A stretch of 8,749 bases of DNA from Trueperaceae bacterium (GTDB lineage Bacteria > Deinococcota > Deinococci > Deinococcales > Trueperaceae). This document shows, in pieces, positions 5,446 to 8,749 of this stretch. The first letter of the stretch is position 1. The number at the start of each line of letters is the position of its first letter. The DNA lies in NCBI GenBank assembly GCA_007128755.1, contig SKWV01000243.1:1-8749 (forward strand). Reading direction: 5' to 3'. Under the pieces are notes generated by a model. It did not search any database. It saw nothing but the letters and a program-made list of their open reading frames with translations, and was not told the origin of the DNA. The translations under genes were made by a program, and so were the position numbers.

Positions 5446-6459
5446 GTGTCGTGGTTCGATCGGCTTCGCGCGGGCCTGGCCAAGACCAGGGACAACGTGC
5501 TGTCGGCCGCCCCGGGCGCGACCGCCAGGGACGAGCCGCGGGAGGACGGCGCGGCGGCCGAGCGGGCCGCCGCGGCGCGCCGCAGTGCCTGGGAGATGGA
5601 CTGGGACGACCTCGAGCTGGCCCTGATCGGCGCCGACGTCGGCGCGCGGATCGCCGCCGAGGTCGTGGCCGAGGCGCGCTCCCACCGTGAGCGTGGGACG
5701 CCCTTCGTGGAGGCGCTCGAGCGGGCGCTGCTCGACCAGCTCGAGCGTGACGCGATGCGCCAGAAGCTGCGCCGCGTGGGCTTCGATCTCGACGTCACCC
5801 GCAAGGTCGTCGAGCCGGCCGGCAACGTGGTGATGATCGTCGGCGTCAACGGCGTCGGCAAGACGACCACCATCGCCAAGCTCGGCCAGTACTACCAACA
5901 GCACGGGCGCTCGGTCATGTTCGCCGCCGGCGACACCTTCCGGGCCGCCGGTTCGAGCCAGCTCGCGGTCTGGGGCGAGCGCCTCGGCGTCACGACCGTC
6001 ACCGGGCCCGACGGGGGCGATCCCGCGGCGGTCGCGTTCGAGGCCGCGCGTCGCCGCGTGGCCACGGGCACCGACCTGCTGCTGGTCGACACCGCCGGCC
6101 GCCTCCACACCAAGCACAACCTGATGGAGGAGCTCAAGAAGGTCAAGCGCGTCATCGCGAAGGCCGACCCCGAGGAGCCCAAGGAGTCGTGGCTCGTGCT
6201 CGACGCCGTCACCGGCCAGAACGGCCTCGAGCAGGCCAAGCGCTTCCACGACGCCGTCGGGCTCACCGGCGTCATCGTGACCAAGCTCGACGGCACCGGT
6301 AAGGGCGGCATCCTCCTCCCCATCGCCCGCGATCTCGGCCTCCCCATCCGCTTCGTCGGCATCGGCGAGGCGGCGGACGACCTGCAGCCCTACGACGCCG
6401 CCGCGTACGTCCGCGCCCTGCTCGACATGCCGCCCACCGCGACGGCGGCGGTCTCCTGA
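5446..6459 (+). CDS. ftsY: Signal recognition particle receptor FtsY
   Basis: This 337-residue SRP-family GTPase is the membrane-docking receptor for ribosome-SRP complexes carrying nascent membrane proteins. A short N-terminal region with an amphipathic start (SWFDRLRAGLAKTRDNV) and an Ala/Glu-rich linker to about residue 45 precede the helical N domain (about 50-120). The G domain has every GTPase motif: GVNGVGKTTT (133-142), DTFRA (163-167), DTAGR (215-219), TKLDGTGKGG (279-288) and GIGE (305-308). The segment after DTFRA reads AGSSQL where AAVEQL is common. The acidic A domain of E. coli FtsY is largely absent, as in many bacteria. The GTG start at 5446, giving MSWFDRL, is only 1 bp after the gltX stop. 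Overlap with gltX further upstream is unlikely to be coding. mqnB follows 50 bp later. Confidence 0.95.
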   Translation: MSWFDRLRAGLAKTRDNVLSAAPGATARDEPREDGAAAERAAAARRSAWEMDWDDLELALIGADVGARIAAEVVAEARSHRERGTPFVEALERALLDQLERDAMRQKLRRVGFDLDVTRKVVEPAGNVVMIVGVNGVGKTTTIAKLGQYYQQHGRSVMFAAGDTFRAAGSSQLAVWGERLGVTTVTGPDGGDPAAVAFEAARRRVATGTDLLLVDTAGRLHTKHNLMEELKKVKRVIAKADPEEPKESWLVLDAVTGQNGLEQAKRFHDAVGLTGVIVTKLDGTGKGGILLPIARDLGLPIRFVGIGEAADDLQPYDAAAYVRALLDMPPTATAAVS

Positions 6460-6509
6460 GCGGCGACGCCGCCTCGCACGGCGCTCCCGCCGAGGGGGCG
6501 AGCGCGCCG

Positions 6510-7256
6510 GTGCTGGTCATGGCCGCCACGCTCCTCGAGCTCGAGGGGCTGCTCGCCCACGTCGAGGTGGTCGCGCGGCCGTCGACCGTGTGGGGGAGCG
6601 CCGTCGCCGGCCGCGTCGGCGAGACCGCCGTGATCGTGCAGGCGTTCGGCCTGGGCAAGGCCAACACCGCCGCGGGGCTCACGGCCGCGCTGCTCGCCTG
6701 GCGGCCGGCCGCCGTCTTGCAGGTGGGCATCGGTGGCGCCTACCTCGGATCGTTCCTGTCGATCGGCATGGTGGCGGCGGCGACCGAGGACGTCGACCTC
6801 GATCTCGGCGTCCGGTCCGCCGACGGCTGGCGCGACCTGTCGACGATGGGGTTCCCGCTCACGCCGGCCACCGGAGGCAGGCGTGAGCGCTCCAACGCGG
6901 TCCCCACGCACGCCGGCCTCGTGACCGCCCTCGGCCGCGTCGCCGAGGTCGTGCCCGTGCGCTTCGCGACGCTCGACGCCATCACGGGCGACGTCGACGC
7001 CGGCGCCGAGCTGGCCCGTCGTCACGACGTCGCGATCGAGAGCATGGAGGGCGTCGCCGCCGCGCAGGTGTGCGACCGGCTCGGCGTGCCGTTCGCCGAG
7101 GTGCGGGGCGTGAGCAACGTCGTGGGCGAGCGCGACCGCGCGCGCTGGAACCTGCGCACGTCCACGCGGGCGTCGTGCGACGCCGCGCGCGCGTTGCTGC
7201 GGCGCTGGAACGATCTCGAGGAGACCAAGGCCCTCGCCCACGCGCCGCGCTGGTAG
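6510..7256 (+). CDS. mqnB: Futalosine hydrolase (menaquinone biosynthesis)
   Basis: This 248-residue nucleosidase-family protein most likely hydrolyses futalosine to dehypoxanthine futalosine plus hypoxanthine in the alternative (futalosine) menaquinone pathway. It begins LVMAATLLELEG, has the nucleoside-phosphorylase fold signature VLQVGIGGAYLG (69-80), IESMEG (176-181) with the ribose-binding Met-Glu, and EVRGVSNVVGERDRARWNL (197-215). The SN.VG.RD..W pattern near the end favours MqnB over MTA/SAH nucleosidase. The start is probably GTG at 6510, preceded by GAGGGGG with long (11-nt) spacing. The frame is open further upstream to the ftsY stop with no ATG or GTG, so a non-canonical CTG start is possible but unlikely. 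Its TAG stop forms part of the fba -10-like box. Co-transcription with gltX-ftsY is likely but has no obvious functional logic. Confidence 0.85.
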   Translation: MLVMAATLLELEGLLAHVEVVARPSTVWGSAVAGRVGETAVIVQAFGLGKANTAAGLTAALLAWRPAAVLQVGIGGAYLGSFLSIGMVAAATEDVDLDLGVRSADGWRDLSTMGFPLTPATGGRRERSNAVPTHAGLVTALGRVAEVVPVRFATLDAITGDVDAGAELARRHDVAIESMEGVAAAQVCDRLGVPFAEVRGVSNVVGERDRARWNLRTSTRASCDAARALLRRWNDLEETKALAHAPRW

Positions 7257-7259
7257 AAT
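7254..7259 (+). promoter_or_regulatory. Candidate -10 box of a leaderless fba transcript, overlapping the mqnB stop
   Basis: TAGAAT matches 5/6 of the -10 consensus and lies 5 nt before the fba ATG at 7265, so transcription would start at or very near the A of the ATG. Its first three bases are the mqnB TAG stop. The 8-bp gap between the genes holds no Shine-Dalgarno sequence, and none is evident just upstream, consistent with leaderless translation. No clear -35 is seen. Confidence 0.5.
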
Positions 7260-7264
7260 CCCGC

Positions 7265-8185
7265 ATGTCCCTTACGACAGGTATGGAGATCCTCAGTGCC
7301 GCGCGCGCAGGCGGCTACGGTGTCGGCGCGTTCAACACCAGCAACCTCGAGATCACCCAGGCGATCGTGCGGGCGGCCGAGGCCACCCGCTCGCCCGTGC
7401 TGATCGCGCTCTCGGAGGGCGGGCTGGAGTACGGCGGCAAGCCGCTGGTCGACCTCGTCCTCGGGATGGCGCGCGACGCGACCGTGCCGATCTGCCTCCA
7501 CCTCGACCATGGCTCCTCGTTCGAGCGCTGCCTCCAGGCCATCCGGCTCGGGTTCACCTCGGTGATGATCGACAAGTCGCACGCCGACGAGGCGACCAAC
7601 GTGATCGAGACCAAGCGCGTGGTCGATGCCGCCCACGCCGCCGGCGTCAGCGTCGAGGCCGAGATCGGCCGCCTGGGCGGGGTCGAGGAGCACGTGGTGG
7701 TGGCGGAAGAGGACGCCATCCTGACGAAGCCGGACGAGGCGGAGCGCTTCATGGAGGCGACCGGCGCCGACTACCTCGCGGTCGCGATCGGCACGTCCCA
7801 CGGGGCGAACAAGGGCGTGGGCCGCCCCTTCATCGATCACGCGCGCATCGAGGCGATCGCGGCGCGGGTCTCGAAGCCGCTGGTCATGCACGGCGCCTCC
7901 GGCGTGCCGAGCGCCCTGGTGGAGCGCCTGAACGCGGCCGGCGGCTCCCTCGCCGGCGCCAGCGGCATCCACGAGGACGACGTGCGCCGCGCCGTCTCGC
8001 GCGGCATCGCCAAGATCAACACCGACACCGACCTGCGGCTCGCGTTCGCCACGGTCGTGCGCGAGACCCTCGCCCGCGGCCCCGGCGGGTTCGACCCGCG
8101 CAAGATCCTCGGGCCCGCCCGAGACGAGATGCAGGCCGTGGTCGAGGAGCGCATGCGCGTCTTCGGCTGCGCCGGGAAGGCCTGA
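7265..8185 (+). CDS. fba: Class II fructose-1,6-bisphosphate aldolase
   Basis: This 306-residue zinc-dependent aldolase interconverts fructose-1,6-bisphosphate with dihydroxyacetone phosphate and glyceraldehyde-3-phosphate in glycolysis and gluconeogenesis. Visible features are VGAFNTSNLE near the N-terminus (19-29), LHLDHG (78-83) with catalytic base D81 and zinc ligand H82, SVMIDKSH (99-106), VEAEIG (130-135) with E133, GTSHG (176-180) with H179, VMHGASG (207-213) with H209, and KINTDTDLR (250-258), which binds the substrate phosphate and hydroxyls. All residues expected for activity are present. The length matches the short Thermus-type tetrameric class IIB form more than the longer E. coli class IIA form. 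The sugar-bisphosphate could be tagatose in relatives (GatY/KbaY), but the housekeeping context favours fructose. The ATG at 7265 has no ribosome binding site. It converges on the NFACT gene 24 bp downstream. Confidence 0.92.
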   Translation: MSLTTGMEILSAARAGGYGVGAFNTSNLEITQAIVRAAEATRSPVLIALSEGGLEYGGKPLVDLVLGMARDATVPICLHLDHGSSFERCLQAIRLGFTSVMIDKSHADEATNVIETKRVVDAAHAAGVSVEAEIGRLGGVEEHVVVAEEDAILTKPDEAERFMEATGADYLAVAIGTSHGANKGVGRPFIDHARIEAIAARVSKPLVMHGASGVPSALVERLNAAGGSLAGASGIHEDDVRRAVSRGIAKINTDTDLRLAFATVVRETLARGPGGFDPRKILGPARDEMQAVVEERMRVFGCAGKA

Positions 8186-8209
8186 CCCTGCTGCGCGACC
8201 GCGCTGGGA

Positions 8210-8749
8210 TCAGTCGACCTGGCTGCGCCGCAGCGGCGTGACGTAGACGGTCTTCTGCTGGGCGTACGAGACGGCCCCGGCCGGCGAGCCCTTGACCTTC
8301 CAGACGTGCTTCCGGCTGGTGTAGTCCACCGGGACGTTGTCGCTCCCGCCGGCGTCGGAGTGGCCCGCGGCCAGCTGGGCCGCGAAGAGCACCGCGTCGA
8401 ACGGGACCTCCTTCTTCCCCTGGGCGCGGATCAGGACGTGCGCGCCGTGGTAGCCCTGGGCGTGCAGCCAGACGTCGTCGCTGCGCCCCACGCGGAACGT
8501 CACGAGGTCGTTCTCGCGGGCCGAGCGGCCGATGACCACCTCGAGGCCGTGCGGCCCCACCACCCGCAGCCCGGGGCGCGTCTCGCGCCGCACGGCGGGG
8601 CGAGCGTCGGGACCGAGGGCGCGCAGGGCCTCCTCGCTCGCGTCCGGCAGGCCGGCCTCGGCCGCGACGACCTCGTCCAGCTCGGCCTGGACCCGCTCGT
8701 GCTGCACGAGCGCCCGCTCCGCGCGGGCCTCGCGCTTGCGCGCCTGGTC
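8210..8749 (-). CDS. rqcH: NFACT/RqcH-family ribosome quality control protein, C-terminal part (runs off the right edge)
   Basis: The visible 179 residues are the C-terminal end; the frame is open to the window edge, so the GTG read at 8707-8705 is an internal valine, not the start. The first 30 or so residues are a charged helix (DQARKREARAERALVQHERV), as in the coiled-coil arm of NFACT proteins. Then comes an NFACT-R (DUF814) domain: GLEVVIGRSARENDLVTFRV, DDVWLHAQGYHGAHVLI, VPVDYTSRKHVWKVKGSPAG and KTVYVTP. RqcH binds 50S subunits obstructed by peptidyl-tRNA and directs addition of C-terminal alanine tails that mark the stalled peptide for degradation; older annotations call the family fibronectin-binding protein. 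The N-terminal NFACT-N domain, needed to judge activity, lies outside the window. The stop at 8210 faces the fba stop across 24 bp. Confidence 0.85.
   Translation of the reverse strand, partial: DQARKREARAERALVQHERVQAELDEVVAAEAGLPDASEEALRALGPDARPAVRRETRPGLRVVGPHGLEVVIGRSARENDLVTFRVGRSDDVWLHAQGYHGAHVLIRAQGKKEVPFDAVLFAAQLAAGHSDAGGSDNVPVDYTSRKHVWKVKGSPAGAVSYAQQKTVYVTPLRRSQVD

Noticed and set aside
3840..5879. Long minus-strand open frame of 679 codons opposite gltX and ftsY.
   Set aside because: The translation is low-complexity (Arg, Val, Leu, Glu, Asp rich) as expected from the antisense of GC-rich codons, matches no family I know, and overlaps two certain genes.
6458..6475. Hairpin GCGGC-GAC-GCCGC after the ftsY stop, considered as a terminator.
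   Set aside because: Only 5 bp perfect, no T-tract, and similar GC palindromes are expected often in this DNA; the following mqnB gene needs read-through.
8186..8209. Convergent gap between fba and the NFACT gene, examined for a bidirectional terminator.
   Set aside because: Only a 4-bp GCGC/GCGC pairing is present and no T or A run; I cannot call a terminator.

Overview
This is a GC-rich, gene-dense bacterial chromosome segment made almost entirely of conserved housekeeping genes. The glutamyl-tRNA synthetase reads much like the Thermus enzyme: HVGT and KISKRK motifs, YRAFET in place of a zinc-binding stretch, and the block PDGREVFSL...ISLGGPVFDL. A bactofilin with a Thermus-like MF+basic N-terminus, a futalosine-pathway menaquinone gene and TANNNT -10 boxes set directly against start codons also fit Deinococcota. 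I infer a high-GC member of that phylum (Trueperaceae-like is a guess). No 16S gene is present to confirm this.

Layout. (1) 1-185, minus: the N-terminal part of a bactofilin, running off the left edge. (2) 186-359: divergent intergenic region with candidate promoters for both sides. (3) 360-1965, plus: a two-gene unit of a degenerate short-chain dehydrogenase-like protein with a long acidic tail, followed 4 bp later by nrdR, the ribonucleotide reductase repressor. (4) 1966-2921: a leader and the ribosomal protein operon rplM-rpsI, whose genes overlap by one base. The leader contains a perfect 8-bp complement to the bases just before the rplM start codon. (5) 2922-3018: two overlapping, mutually exclusive hairpins, then uppP (3019-3819). 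(6) 3841-7256: gltX, ftsY and mqnB, closely packed behind a TATGAT box and a strong Shine-Dalgarno sequence. (7) 7254-8185: class II fructose-bisphosphate aldolase, with a -10-like TAGAAT that includes the mqnB stop codon and lies 5 nt before the fba ATG. (8) 8210-8749, minus: the C-terminal part of an NFACT/RqcH-family ribosome quality control protein, convergent with fba and running off the right edge.

The genes cover translation (L13, S9, GluRS), rescue of stalled translation (RqcH-like), co-translational membrane targeting (FtsY), envelope building (UppP, bactofilin), dNTP control (NrdR), menaquinone synthesis (MqnB) and glycolysis/gluconeogenesis (aldolase). I see no mobile element, CRISPR array, tRNA or rRNA, and no gene-free stretch over 300 bases. 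No clearly new multi-gene system is visible. The best leads are the apparently dead SDR-fold protein with an acidic tail coupled to nrdR, and the RNA structures in front of rplM and between rpsI and uppP.
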